The position numbers and the translations under genes are program-made. A stretch of DNA of 64,000 nt from Stomorhina lunata (lineage: Eukaryota > Arthropoda > Insecta > Diptera > Rhiniidae), in the NCBI GenBank assembly GCA_933228675.1, contig OW121743.1:67995708-68059707 (forward strand), in the 5' to 3' direction. Below the pieces are notes generated by a model. It saw only the letters and a list, made by a program, of their open reading frames with translations, did no database searches and was not told the origin of the DNA. Each line of letters opens with the position of its first letter. Within the stretch, counting starts at the first letter, position 1. Shown here piece after piece: positions 31,252-41,226 of this stretch.

Positions 31252-32259
31252 ATGAGCCGAAATTTTATAAATCAGATTAGAAAGGATGTCCTTTGTACAA
31301 GTCTTAAGGAACTGGGACTAGATGGTGAAGGCAGCTTAGATGAAATGAGGGCTAGATTGCGGTCGTATTTGGACAAGGCTATTATTCCAAAGGAACACGA
31401 GATTATTATCGATAGACTAAGAGCAATGGTGGAGGTTCCTGAAAAAGAATTGAAAGTACCTCTTGCAAGAACTTCACGAGCATCGTCCCCGGTGAATTAT
31501 CATGAGGTCCCACAAGTAACTTCTGACAATTTCTCTGAGGTATGTGATAAGGTACGTAAATGGGGTATTAAATATGATGGCGGGAGAGAACCGTTAGGTT
31601 TTCTAGAACGAATTGATGAACTAGCCACGTGCTATGCTATTTCTAAAAATACTTTGATGAATTTTATGCCGGAACTTCTAAAAGGAGATGCGTTATCTTG
31701 GTACCGAAACAACAAGGATAACTGGAAAACATATTTGGATTTTGTAGAAGATTTCAAATTGTTCTTTTTACCGACACGCTTCTTCGAAAATTTAGAGGAC
31801 GATATTCGAAACCGAAAACAACAAGCGAATGAGAGTTTCGTGGATTATGTTACAGCTATACAGTCTTTGATGAGGTTGACGAGTCTGTCTACAAGTGAAC
31901 AACTGGAAAGAATATTTTGTAATTGTCGCCCTGAATACAAGATCTACATAAAGAGACGAGATTTTTCTAAATTACGTGAACTCATCAGACTGGCCCAAGA
32001 TTTTGAGAGCATTCGTATGGAAGAAGCATCACAAAAGAATGTTCGACGCTTGCAAACTGCAGTTGCTACCAACAACGATACACAAGTATGTTACCGATGC
32101 GGCGAACCGGGTCACACCCGACGAACGTGTTCAAACAATCAAATTTTGTTTTGCTGGGATTGCGGTAAGAGAGGTGTAAAGACTGTTGACTGCTGTAGAC
32201 GAAGGTCGGAAAACTCCCAAGGAGATCCGTCAAAGAGAGAAGGAGGGGCGGATCTCTAG
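31252..32259 (+). CDS. gag: Gag polyprotein (element 2)
   Basis: This 335-residue structural protein for particle assembly and RNA packaging starts at the first ATG after the leader. Residues about 14-41 (LKELGLDGEG, then a Leu/Arg helix) resemble a SAP-type helix-extended-helix motif, which in other proteins binds DNA; this is a by-eye match. A retrotransposon Gag/capsid-like domain covers about 95-265, including GDALSWY and a block of basic and acidic helices. A zinc knuckle CX2CX4HX4C lies at 280-293, and a second at 301-314 has Val in place of His, the same type of degeneration as in element 1. There is no RING finger. The C-terminus overlaps pol, which is in the -1 frame. Confidence 0.9.
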   Translation: MSRNFINQIRKDVLCTSLKELGLDGEGSLDEMRARLRSYLDKAIIPKEHEIIIDRLRAMVEVPEKELKVPLARTSRASSPVNYHEVPQVTSDNFSEVCDKVRKWGIKYDGGREPLGFLERIDELATCYAISKNTLMNFMPELLKGDALSWYRNNKDNWKTYLDFVEDFKLFFLPTRFFENLEDDIRNRKQQANESFVDYVTAIQSLMRLTSLSTSEQLERIFCNCRPEYKIYIKRRDFSKLRELIRLAQDFESIRMEEASQKNVRRLQTAVATNNDTQVCYRCGEPGHTRRTCSNNQILFCWDCGKRGVKTVDCCRRRSENSQGDPSKREGGADL

Positions 32260-35200
32260 ATAGAAAATCTTTCCCTATTGTACTCAGTATAGATGACGAC
32301 TATCGCTTATGTACTTGGCTTACGATTAAAAATAGGAAAATTAACGCTGTCATTGACACTGGTGCTACACATTCCTGTATTAACTTGTGCATTGTCCAAG
32401 ATCTTAAAATTCCCATTACTCCTCCCGATTTTTGTAACTTGGTACTGGCTGACCAATCAAAGGTTTCGGTACGAGGTTCTGTAAACATCTGGCTCATATT
32501 AAATGGCGTGGTGTATAGACACAGCTTTCTGGTATTAAATAACAGTATTGATCCAATCATCATCGGCATGAATTTCTTTAAACAAACTGGCACTGAACTT
32601 CGAATTATTACATTGAATAAAAATCCTAGTAAAACACGTAAAAATAATTTACCTCAAATAAGCTCCTTACAGGCCGGTCTACCTGAAGAACCCGAGGACC
32701 AAGTGATAAAACAACAAATTGACGGTTTTCTGGAAATGCACCTACCGCGATTTGATTCTATAGAGGGTCATTCCAACATCACAGAACACGTTATTAACAT
32801 GAAACACAACAGACCTTTGCGACAACGATACTACCCCCGTAATCCTGCCATGCAGCAAGTAATAGACAACCAGATTGATGAACTAATTCAGGAAGGACGA
32901 ATTGAGCCATCGAAAAGTCCATATAGTTCTCCGATTGTATTAGCGAGAAAGAAAAATAATGAGTGGCGTCTATGCGTGGACTATCGCCAAATAAATGAAA
33001 ACTCGATACGTGATGCTTATCCAATACCTCAAATAAACTCGATATTGGAAAAGCTTCGAAACAGCAAATTCTTTAGCACGATCGACCTTCGTAACGGCTA
33101 CTGGCAAATACCAATGGCTCCTGATAGTAAGCAGTTCACTGCCTTTACAGTACCTGGTCGTGGATTATACCAGTGGTGCGTGATGCCTTTTGGCCTACAT
33201 TCAGCTCCAGCAACTTTTCAACGAGCTCTCGATAGCGTTATTGGACCTGAGCTGGATGAATTCGCATTCGCTTATTTAGATGATATCGTCGTTCTTGGTA
33301 AAACACTGGATGAACATTTGCAGAATCTAAAAACAGTTTTTGATCGACTTGTCAAAGCCAAACTGCGGATAAATGTGGATAAATGTAGTTTCGCGCAAAG
33401 AAAGATTCGATATCTGGGGCACATAATTAGTGAAGAAGGCATACACACGGATCCAGAAAAGGTAAACGCTGTTGTAGCTTTGCCAGAGCCGAAAACCCTA
33501 AAAGAGCTGAGATCATTCCTGAACACTGCAGCCTGGTATCGCCGATTCATACCAAACTTTTCGACCATTTCAAGTCCATTGAATGAACTACTCAAGAAAA
33601 ACAAACGCTGGGAATGGGGTAGAAAACAGGATGAAGCGTTCGAGGAAATAAAACAACAGCTCATAGAAGCTCCTGCGCTTACCTGTCCCGACTTTAGTCG
33701 CTCTTTTATTTTACAAACTGATGCAAGTGACGTTGGCCTTGGTGTCGTCCTTACTCAGGAATTCGAGGATGGAGAAAAAGTTATTGCTTATGCCAGTCGC
33801 ACCCTTTCCGCTCCCGAGAAAAATTACACAGTTACAGAGAAGGAGTGTCTCGCTATCATCTGGGGAATTCGGAAAATGAGACACTACGTTGAGGGCTATC
33901 ACTTTACCATTGTTACAGATCACCAGTCCCTAAAATGGCTAAACTCAATACAATCACCCTCAGGCAGAATAGCTCGATGGGCTCTCGAAATGATGCAGTA
34001 CGACTACGAGATACGATATCGCAAGGGCAAGTTAAATGTAATAGCAGATGCACTATCGCGATATCCATTAGACGAAACAAGCACTTCAGCGGCAGCACTG
34101 CAAATGATAATCAAGAGTGACGAGAACGATGATCAATGGTACCTTAAAAAAATGAAAACGGTACAAAATACCCCAGAACAACTTCCTGATTATCAGATCG
34201 ATAGCAATGGAAATCTCCGACGTCATATCTATGATTCTACTGCTTACAACGATCAAGATCCGGTTCCGTGGAAATTGGTAGTACCAAAATCAGATCGGTG
34301 CCGTGTCCTCAGAGAATGTCACGATGACGTAACTGCTGGTCACCTGGGTATCAACAAAACAACTGCACGAGTGACAAAACTATATTACTGGCCTGGCTTG
34401 TTTCGCGACATTGCCAAATATGTTCGAAAATGCGAAACGTGTCAACGATACAAACCACAACAACAACCTCTAGCTGGAAAGATGTATACTTCTCAAGTCT
34501 ATCAACCATGGCACACTGTATGTGCCGATTTCGTCGGTCCACTGCCGCGATCTATTCACGGAAATACGATCCTCATTGTATTCTACGACAGATTTACAAA
34601 ATGGACAGAATTTGTAGCCGTTCGACAGGCCACAACAAAATTATTCATTAAATCTTTCCGAGAAAGAATTCTTGCTCGTTTCGGTACTCCCTATGTACTA
34701 TTAACAGACAATGGAACTCAGTTCACTAGCCGTGAATGCCAAAAATACTTTGAATCTCTTGGGGTTAAACAACAATTCACCGCTCCTTACTCGCCGCACG
34801 AGAACCCTACGGAAAGGGCCAATCGTATCGTAAAGACTATGATTGCACAATTTACAGAAGCTAACCAACGTAAGTGGGATGAAAACCTTCCAGAATTATC
34901 ACTGGCTCTCAACTCAAGTAAACAGAGCTCCACTAAGTTTAGTCCTGCCTACCTAACGCAAGGCAGAGAGCTACGCCTTCCAAAATCGATGTTTAGCGAA
35001 AAAACGCAATCCGAAATTATAGAGGAGGAAACTACACCCGAAGACAGACACAAGAATCTACAAGAAATATTTAAATTGGTTCAAGAAAATCTGAAGAGTG
35101 CTGCCAGCAACCAAGCAAAACATTACAATCTTCGACGCCGTGACTGGTCTCCACGAAAAGGTGATTTGGTGCTAGCAAGGAACCGTGTTTTATCAAAGGC

Positions 35201-35357
35201 AGTAGAGTTTTTCGCCGCTAAGCTTGCTCCTAAGTTTGAAGGTCCTTTTATGGTCTCTGAATACATCTCCCCGGTTATCGTACGCCTCACAGATATAGAC
35301 AAGAAGAAAGACCGTGGAACAGCTCATGTTAAAGATCTTAAGCCTTTTTACAACTAA
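32199..35357 (+). CDS. pol: Pol polyprotein: protease, RT, RNase H, integrase (element 2)
   Basis: The frame is open from 32199, overlapping gag by about 60 bp. No ATG precedes the protease, so translation probably depends on frameshifting. It encodes up to 1052 residues: aspartic protease (DTGA at 32355-32366), RT (SPYSSP; YLDD at 33273-33284), RNase H (TDASDVG, TEKECLA, TDHQSL) and integrase. The integrase has an H-x6-H-x29-C-x2-C module and catalytic D at 34527, D at 34707 and E at 34812, the last two separated by 34 residues. A GPF-type tail (FEGPFMVSEY) follows. All catalytic residues are present and uninterrupted. Unlike element 1, no canonical slippery heptamer is visible in the overlap. 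Confidence 0.93.
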   Translation, partial: TKVGKLPRRSVKERRRGGSLDRKSFPIVLSIDDDYRLCTWLTIKNRKINAVIDTGATHSCINLCIVQDLKIPITPPDFCNLVLADQSKVSVRGSVNIWLILNGVVYRHSFLVLNNSIDPIIIGMNFFKQTGTELRIITLNKNPSKTRKNNLPQISSLQAGLPEEPEDQVIKQQIDGFLEMHLPRFDSIEGHSNITEHVINMKHNRPLRQRYYPRNPAMQQVIDNQIDELIQEGRIEPSKSPYSSPIVLARKKNNEWRLCVDYRQINENSIRDAYPIPQINSILEKLRNSKFFSTIDLRNGYWQIPMAPDSKQFTAFTVPGRGLYQWCVMPFGLHSAPATFQRALDSVIGPELDEFAFAYLDDIVVLGKTLDEHLQNLKTVFDRLVKAKLRINVDKCSFAQRKIRYLGHIISEEGIHTDPEKVNAVVALPEPKTLKELRSFLNTAAWYRRFIPNFSTISSPLNELLKKNKRWEWGRKQDEAFEEIKQQLIEAPALTCPDFSRSFILQTDASDVGLGVVLTQEFEDGEKVIAYASRTLSAPEKNYTVTEKECLAIIWGIRKMRHYVEGYHFTIVTDHQSLKWLNSIQSPSGRIARWALEMMQYDYEIRYRKGKLNVIADALSRYPLDETSTSAAALQMIIKSDENDDQWYLKKMKTVQNTPEQLPDYQIDSNGNLRRHIYDSTAYNDQDPVPWKLVVPKSDRCRVLRECHDDVTAGHLGINKTTARVTKLYYWPGLFRDIAKYVRKCETCQRYKPQQQPLAGKMYTSQVYQPWHTVCADFVGPLPRSIHGNTILIVFYDRFTKWTEFVAVRQATTKLFIKSFRERILARFGTPYVLLTDNGTQFTSRECQKYFESLGVKQQFTAPYSPHENPTERANRIVKTMIAQFTEANQRKWDENLPELSLALNSSKQSSTKFSPAYLTQGRELRLPKSMFSEKTQSEIIEEETTPEDRHKNLQEIFKLVQENLKSAASNQAKHYNLRRRDWSPRKGDLVLARNRVLSKAVEFFAAKLAPKFEGPFMVSEYISPVIVRLTDIDKKKDRGTAHVKDLKPFYN

Positions 35358-35405
35358 GATTCGTATTGCACTAATTATTTTATAATATATTCACAGAGTT
35401 TCAAA

Positions 35406-35813
35406 ATGATAGACGACAACAAGTTTCAACGTAGCTGCCAAAGGTTCAGAGAAGCAATGGACCGTGAAAAATTAAAACATAGAAAAACTGTTCAAATCCA
35501 ATCAGTACTTCTCCTACCAAATTTATACAATCCGTACACTGACGTCCGTTACTCAAAAAAACCCGATGTCCTAGCCCGATTGGTCAAAGAATTAGAGATC
35601 GACAAAGAAGATGACAGTGTTTCTACTCTATGGGTCCCATCTGTGCTTGCCTCTATCGAACCCATTGGTCCTGGAAAACGAACACGCTTTTTGATGAAAA
35701 CCGATTTATACACAGTTGAAGTCTACATTCGCAGGTCGCTTGATGTGTGGATTATCCAGGGGAAAGAAAAATTTATTTTTCCAAAGCCCAGGAATAACGA
35801 AGCGGTTATTTAA
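35406..35813 (+). CDS. Third ORF of element 2, unknown function
   Basis: This 135-residue ORF lies 48 bp after pol, in the same frame, and ends just before the polypurine tract. Only the pol TAA (35355-35357) separates them: the intervening codons are open, so read-through would fuse it to integrase. An acceptor-like TTCACAG (AG at 35395-35396) sits ten bases before the ATG, so a spliced subgenomic mRNA is also possible. The protein is charged, with a basic N-terminal third and a KEKFIFPKPR-type end. It has no signal peptide, transmembrane segment or cysteine pattern, so it is not an envelope protein. I do not recognise the family. Confidence 0.65.
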   Translation: MIDDNKFQRSCQRFREAMDREKLKHRKTVQIQSVLLLPNLYNPYTDVRYSKKPDVLARLVKELEIDKEDDSVSTLWVPSVLASIEPIGPGKRTRFLMKTDLYTVEVYIRRSLDVWIIQGKEKFIFPKPRNNEAVI

Positions 35814-35829
35814 AAAAAAAATAAAATAA

Positions 35830-35842
35830 ACAAAGAGGGAGA
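35830..35842 (+). other. Polypurine tract of element 2
   Basis: ACAAAGAGGGAGA lies directly before the 3' LTR and would prime plus-strand synthesis. The final A and flanking T belong to the junction. Confidence 0.75.
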
Positions 35843-36586
35843 TGTAACGAAGTAAAACTCTCATTACATTATTTTTATTATGTTATTATATTTGGATTGT
35901 ATTATTTTATTTAAGTATTGGAATTTATTACCTAAGTTAAGATTTTTAATGAAATGTAATTAATTTGCATATATTTTCTCTTATTTAAAAGAGTTTAGTT
36001 ATAAGAGATTACAAAGTATAAGAGAATCTAGCATTCCGCTCTCTTACACAAAATCATACTGTGCTGATCACTACTACTTACTAAGACTATCACTGCTTCA
36101 GTTGGTCTTTGGCTGTTGTAGTGGGCGGACAGCTACTGCAAGTTTGCGACAGCTTCGGTAGCAGCCATTCACACACAACCAAACCTCAGCTCAGTAGTGG
36201 TAGTCCCTACTGGTTTTTATAGCCATAGGGATTAGTAGTAGTAGTGTACAGGGAAACTACTGGTATTGACAGCCATAGATCCCAGACACAGTAGATTATA
36301 GTGGTAGTGCAGAGTGGAATACTGGTTCTGACGGCCATAGTCCACAGGTGTTAGTCACTAATACACTAACAACCAAAAGAAAACCCACATTATTTAAGAT
36401 AAGTATATCGGACAAAGCGGGGAGGTCTGGTACTGTCTTTCGACCTGGTCGTTTCTGCCTGTTTTTCTGGATCTGGTCGCTACTATTAATATAAATTTAA
36501 GTAATTTTGTTAAGTTAAAATAAATAAATATCCTGTGAAATAAAAATCCTGGTCCTACTGAATTACTCCTGGCAAACTTGGTTATA
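35843..36586 (+). repeat. 3' LTR of element 2
   Basis: This is 744 bp, with the same TGTAAC...GTTATA ends and no difference from the 5' LTR that I could find by eye. It is followed by ATGT, the target duplication. Confidence 0.94.
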
Positions 36587-37880
36587 ATGTGAAAAAAGAA
36601 GTAAATTAAAAGTAGAAAAATTGAAAATAAAAAAGAAAAAAAAAATAGTCAGTAAATTATTACAATTATCAAAGAAATTATTGCAAATATTGGTATACAA
36701 TTTAAATTAATTTCCTCATAACTCAGTTTTATTTTTCACTCGAAAAAAATGTAATGAAACCGGTGTTTAAGGATTATAATTGGAGTTGAATCTAGATTCA
36801 AAGTAAAATCAAGCAGATGGAAAAATTGTGAGATATGTCTTGAAATGAAAAATCGGTTTATAGCATCTTAACATGTCTTCCATAATTAAGCAGAAGAAAA
36901 TGATTAATACACTCAAGGAAAATATTGTAGTAAAAAATTGTTTATGGAATTCAATGGAAAAATAGAAACATTTAAAAGAAAACTTATAACTAAAATTTTA
37001 ATGAGCTTATAATTGATACAATTAATCGTTTTCACTTTTAAAAATTGTTATAAATTTTTACTATGAGTGTTTAGGAGTTAATTACTTGGTCTACTACTAT
37101 TTAATTCTGTTATCAGTTTCACTTCATCTTACATCAGCTGCATAAGTCTAGTTAAGGTGTTTTCACATTTAATTTGCCTAGTACTTACTCCAATGCGTTC
37201 AATAATACCGCTTTCAATTTTTTCTGTTAATACCAAATCAAATGCAAATAAATGTTAAGACGGATGGATTGATGGACAGACAGAATCTTAAATCTTAACT
37301 GTAACGCATGCCATGTTTTGCTTCATGTAATATTTACTAGATTTCTTTTTGGTCTTTTGAGTCATGTGGCCAAGATTGACGTTAAAAATAAAGACCGACA
37401 GACAGACGACAAGCGGGCTTATGTTAAATGTCTTAATTTGTATCATGTTTATTCAGTTAATAACTTGTTATAAACTGATTTATGATGTGAGCATTAATGT
37501 TTTAATTTCTTGTTATTACCGATAATAAATTGTTATATAAGATGAGGCTCTGCGGCTTTTTTTTTGTCATAATTTCTAGAAAAATTGTTTTTTAAAAGGA
37601 CCAAATTATGTTATATTCGTGATTTATTGAGTCTGATTGAAAATGTTAACTAATAAGGAGACAGTTATGTATTGATTTGATTATGTCGTTGATTAATGAA
37701 CGAGTTTGCTTCAAACTTGCATAAAAAGATTTTAAAGCTTTTTTCAAAAACTGAAATTTATTTATTTGATTTCATGATCAAATCAAATCTAATATTGTCT
37801 ATGTAAAATTTTCTTATGTCAAAAACTTTTATATGAACAAATTTAAGTTTCGAATAATTTTTCAAAAAAAAATTACTTAT
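36587..37880. other. AT-rich spacer with a small MITE
   Basis: No gene is seen. A 160-bp MITE candidate lies within it. Degenerate GACGGATGG and GACAGACAGAC motifs at about 37259-37285 and 37398-37415 look like relic (GTCY)n tracts of minus orientation. Confidence 0.45.
36910..37069. mobile_element. Small MITE (CACTCA ends)
   Basis: The left end CACTCAAGGAAAATATTG is mirrored by the right end, whose complement reads CACTCATAGTAAAAATTT. A TA precedes the left end, but the right flank is TT. It is probably a relative of the CACTCAG element at 27950. There is no ORF. Confidence 0.4.
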
Positions 37881-37883
37881 GTT

Positions 37884-38239
37884 TGTCTGTCTAAAAAATT
37901 TTACCATCTATAAAAGATTTTAATATCGAAAATTTCCATAAAAAATTTTAATATCAAAAATTTTCTTGAAACAATTTTAATATCCAAAATTTTCTTGAAA
38001 CAATTTTAATTTCGAAAATATTGTCTAAAAAAATTTAATGTAGAAAATTTTCTATAAAAAAATTTAATGTCGAAAATTTTCTATAAAAAAATTTAATGTC
38101 GAAAATTTTCTATAAAAAAATTGAATGTCGAAAATTTTCTATAAAAAATTTAATGTCTGTCTGTCTGTCTTAAAAATTTTACCATCTATAAAAGATTTTA
38201 ATATCGAAAATTTCCATAAAAAATTTTAATATCAAAAAT
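37884..38239. repeat. AT array 4 with a 278-bp tandem duplication
   Basis: A segment starting with TGTCTGTCT and running through ACCATCTATAAAAGA occurs at 37884-37970 and again at about 38158-38239, 278 bp apart. Between them are 29-bp AT units with AATGTCG linkers. The second copy runs directly into the decamer array. Confidence 0.8.
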
Positions 38240-40947
38240 CTGTCTGTGTCTGTCTGTGTCTGTCTATGTCTGTCTGTGTCTGTCTGTGTCTGTCTGTGTC
38301 TGTCTGTGTCTGTCTGTGTCTGTCTGTGTCTGTCTGTGTCTGTCTGTGTCTGTCTGTGTCTGTCTGTGTCTGTCTGTGTCTGTCTGTGTCTGTCTGTGTC
38401 TGTCTGTGTCTGTCTGTGTCTGTCTGTGTCTGTCTGTGTCTGTCTGTGTCTGTCTGTGTCTGTCTGTGTCTGTCTGTGTCTGTCTGTGTCTGTCTGTGTC
38501 TGTCTGTGTCTGTCTGTGTCTGTCTGTGTCTGTCTGTGTCTGTCTGTGTCTGTCTGTGTCTGTCTGTGTCTGTCTGTGTCTGTCTGTGTCTGTCTGTGTC
38601 TGTCTGTGTCTGTCTGTGTCTGTCTGTGTCTGTCTGTGTCTGTCTGTGTCTGTCTGTGTCTGTCTGTGTCTGTCTGTGTCTGTCTGTGTCTGTCTGTGTC
38701 TGTCTGTATCTGTCTGTGTCTGTCTGTGTCTGTCTGTGTCTGTCTGTGTCTGTCTGTGTCTGTCTGTGTCTGTCTGTGTCTGTCTGTGTCTGTCTGTGTC
38801 TGTCTGTGTCTGTCTATGTCTGTCTGTGTCTGTCTGTGTCTGTCTGTGTCTGTCTGTGTCTGTCTGTGTCTGTCTGTGTCTGTCTGTGTCTGTCTGTGTC
38901 TGTCTGTGTCTGTCTGTGTCTGTCTGTGTCTGTCTGTGTCTGTCTGTGTCTGTCTGTGTCTGTCTGTGTCTGTCTGTGTCTGTCTGTGTCTGTCTGTGTC
39001 TGTCTGTGTCTGTCTGTGTCTGTCTGTGTCTGTCTGTGTCTGTCTGTGTCTGTCTGTGTCTGTCTGTGTCTGTCTGTGTCTGTCTGTGTCTGTCTGTGTC
39101 TGTCTGTGTCTGTCTGTGTCTGTCTGTGTCTGTCTGTGTCTGTCTGTGTCTGTCTGTGTCTGTCTGTGTCTGTCTGTGTCTGTCTGTGTCTGTCTGTGTC
39201 TGTCTGTGTCTGTCTGTGTCTGTCTGTGTCTGTCTGTGTCTGTCTGTGTCTGTCTGTGTCTGTCTGTGTCTGTCTGTGTCTGTCTGTGTCTGTCTGTGTC
39301 TGTCTGTGTCTGTCTGTGTCTGTCTGTGTCTGTCTGTGTCTGTCTGTGTCTGTCTGTGTCTGTCTGTGTCTGTCTGTGTCTGTCTGTGTCTGTCTGTGTC
39401 TGTCTGTGTCTGTCTGTGTCTGTCTGTGTCTGTCTGTGTCTGTCTGTGTCTGTCTGTGTCTGTCTGTGTCTGTCTGTGTCTGTCTGTGTCTGTCTGTGTC
39501 TGTCTGTGTCTGTCTGTGTCTGTCTCTGTCTGTCTCTGTCTGTCTGTGTCTGTCTGTGTCTGTCTGTGTCTGTCTGTGTCTGTCTGTGTCTGTCTGTGTC
39601 TGTCTGTGTCTGTCTGTGTCTGTCTGTGTCTGTCTGTGTCTGTCTGTGTCTGTCTGTGTCTGTCTGTGTCTGTCTGTGTCTGTCTGTGTCTGTCTGTGTC
39701 TGTCTGTGTCTGTCTGTGTCTGTCTGTGTCTGTCTGTGTCTGTCTGTGTCTGTCTGTGTCTGTCTGTGTCTGTCTGTGTCTGTCTGTGTCTGTCTGTGTC
39801 TGTCTGTGTCTGTCTGTGTCTGTCTGTGTCTGTCTGTGTCTGTCTGTGTCTGTCTGTGTCTGTCTGTGTCTGTCTGTGTCTGTCTGTGTCTGTCTGTGTC
39901 TGTCTGTGTCTGTCTGTGTCTGTCTGTGTCTGTCTGTGTCTGTCTGTGTCTGTCTGTGTCTGTCTGTGTCTGTCTGTGTCTGTCTGTGTCTGTCTGTGTC
40001 TGTCTGTGTCTGTCTGTGTCTGTCTGTGTCTGTCTGTGTCTGTCTGTGTCTGTCTGTGTCTGTCTGTGCCTGTGTCTGTGTCTGTCTGTGTCTGTCTGTG
40101 TCTGTCTGTGCCTGTGTCTGTGTCTGTCTGTGTCTGTCTGTGTCTGTCTGTGTCTGTCTGTGTCTGTCTGTGTCTGTCTGTGTCTGTCTGTGTCTGTCTG
40201 TGCCTGTGTCTGTCTGTGTCTGTCTGTGTCTGTCTGTGTCTGTCTGTGTCTGTCTGTGTCTGTCTGTGTCTGTCTGTGTCTGTCTGTGTCTGTCTGTGTC
40301 TGTCTGTGTCTGTCTGTGTCTGTCTGTGTCTGTCTGTGTCTGTCTGTGTCTGTCTGTGTCTGTCTGTGTCTGTCTGTGTCTGTCTGTGTCTGTCTGTGTC
40401 TGTCTGTGTCTGTCTGTGTCTGTCTGTGTCTGTCTGTGTCTGTCTGTGTCTGTCTGTGTCTGTCTGTGTCTGTCTGTGTCTGTCTGTGTCTGTCTGTGTC
40501 TGTCTGTGTCTGTCTGTGTCTGTCTGTGTCTGTCTGTGTCTGTCTGTGTCTGTCTGTGTCTGTCTGTGTCTGTCTGTGTCTGTCTGTGTCTGTCTGTGTC
40601 TGTCTGTGTCTGTCTGTGTCTGTCTGTGTCTGTCTGTGTCTGTCTGTGTCTGTCTGTGTCTGTCTGTGTCTGTTTGTGTCTGTCTGTGTCTGTCTGTGTC
40701 TGTCTGTGTCTGTCTGTGTCTGTCTGTGTCTGTCTGTGTCTGTCTGTGTCTGTCTGTGTCTGTCTGTGTCTGTCTGTGTCTGTCTGTGTCTGTCTGTGTC
40801 TGTCTGTGTCTGTCTGTGTCTGTCTGTGTCTGTCTGTGTCTGTCTGTGTCTGTCTGTGTCTGTCTGTGTCTGTCTGTGTCTGTCTGTGTCTGCCTGTGTC
40901 TGTCTGTGTCTGTCTGTGTTTGTCTGTGTCTGTCTGTGTCTGTCTGC
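38240..40947. repeat. Decamer tandem array (TGTCTGTGTC)n, about 270 copies
   Basis: This is 2.7 kb of an almost invariant 10-bp unit. Point variants occur at a handful of places (for example near 38268, 38707, 38816, 39525-39540 and 40673). The only phase disruptions lie at about 40069-40205, where GCCTGTGTC variants occur. The unit contains no stop codon in most frames, so ORFs of 730-960 codons arise on both strands; these are artefacts. The right edge passes through mixed TGTC/CGGTC/GGGTC sequence into a DINE-like element. Confidence 0.96.
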
Positions 40948-41226
40948 GTCTGTCTGTCTGTCGGTCTGTCTGTCTGTGGGTCTGTCTGTGTGTCTGTCTG
41001 TCTGACCATCTGTCTGTCTGGTATTGAAATTGGACGAAATCGGCTTACATTTGACCATAGCTCACGTATAACATCGTCTAATAAATGACTAATTATAAAA
41101 ACTGTAATGATATTTGGTATATAGAAGTATTACATAAGCCTTAGGCAGCATATACAATTTCATCGAAATCGGTTTACATTAAACCATAGCTCCCATACAA
41201 AACACCTACGAAAAGCTCTTTCCTTT
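40948..41226 (+). mobile_element. DINE-1/mini-me-like element fragment (copy D)
   Basis: After the irregular TGTC tract (40948-41022) the sequence matches the body of copy E (58740-58990) closely: GGTATTGAAATTGG, then CATTTGACCATAGCTC, an AATAAATGAC block, then GGCAGCATATA and TTTCATCGAAATCGG. Its left part is replaced by the decamer array, and its right end merges into the inverted-repeat arm. Confidence 0.7.

Larger units (their letters stand above)
30384..36586 (+). mobile_element. Ty3/gypsy-class LTR retrotransposon, element 2 (6.2 kb)
   Basis: This is a complete element with 744-bp LTRs, an ATGT target duplication (30380-30383 and 36587-36590), a lysine-tRNA primer site, gag, pol, a third ORF and a polypurine tract. 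Domain order is PR-RT-RNaseH-IN. The LTRs look identical by eye over their full length and all frames are open, which implies a very recent insertion and a potentially active element. GC content and codon use in the coding part are visibly higher than in the surrounding AT arrays. Confidence 0.94.

Noticed and set aside
35406..35813. Envelope gene in element 2
   Set aside because: The ORF is too short and has no signal peptide, cleavage site, cysteine pattern or membrane segment.
38179..41088. Very long ORFs (about 730-960 codons) on both strands across the decamer array
   Set aside because: The 10-bp unit contains no stops in most frames, so overlapping ORFs arise in several frames at once. 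The encoded decapeptide repeats follow directly from the DNA repeat, and there is no promoter or non-repeat domain.
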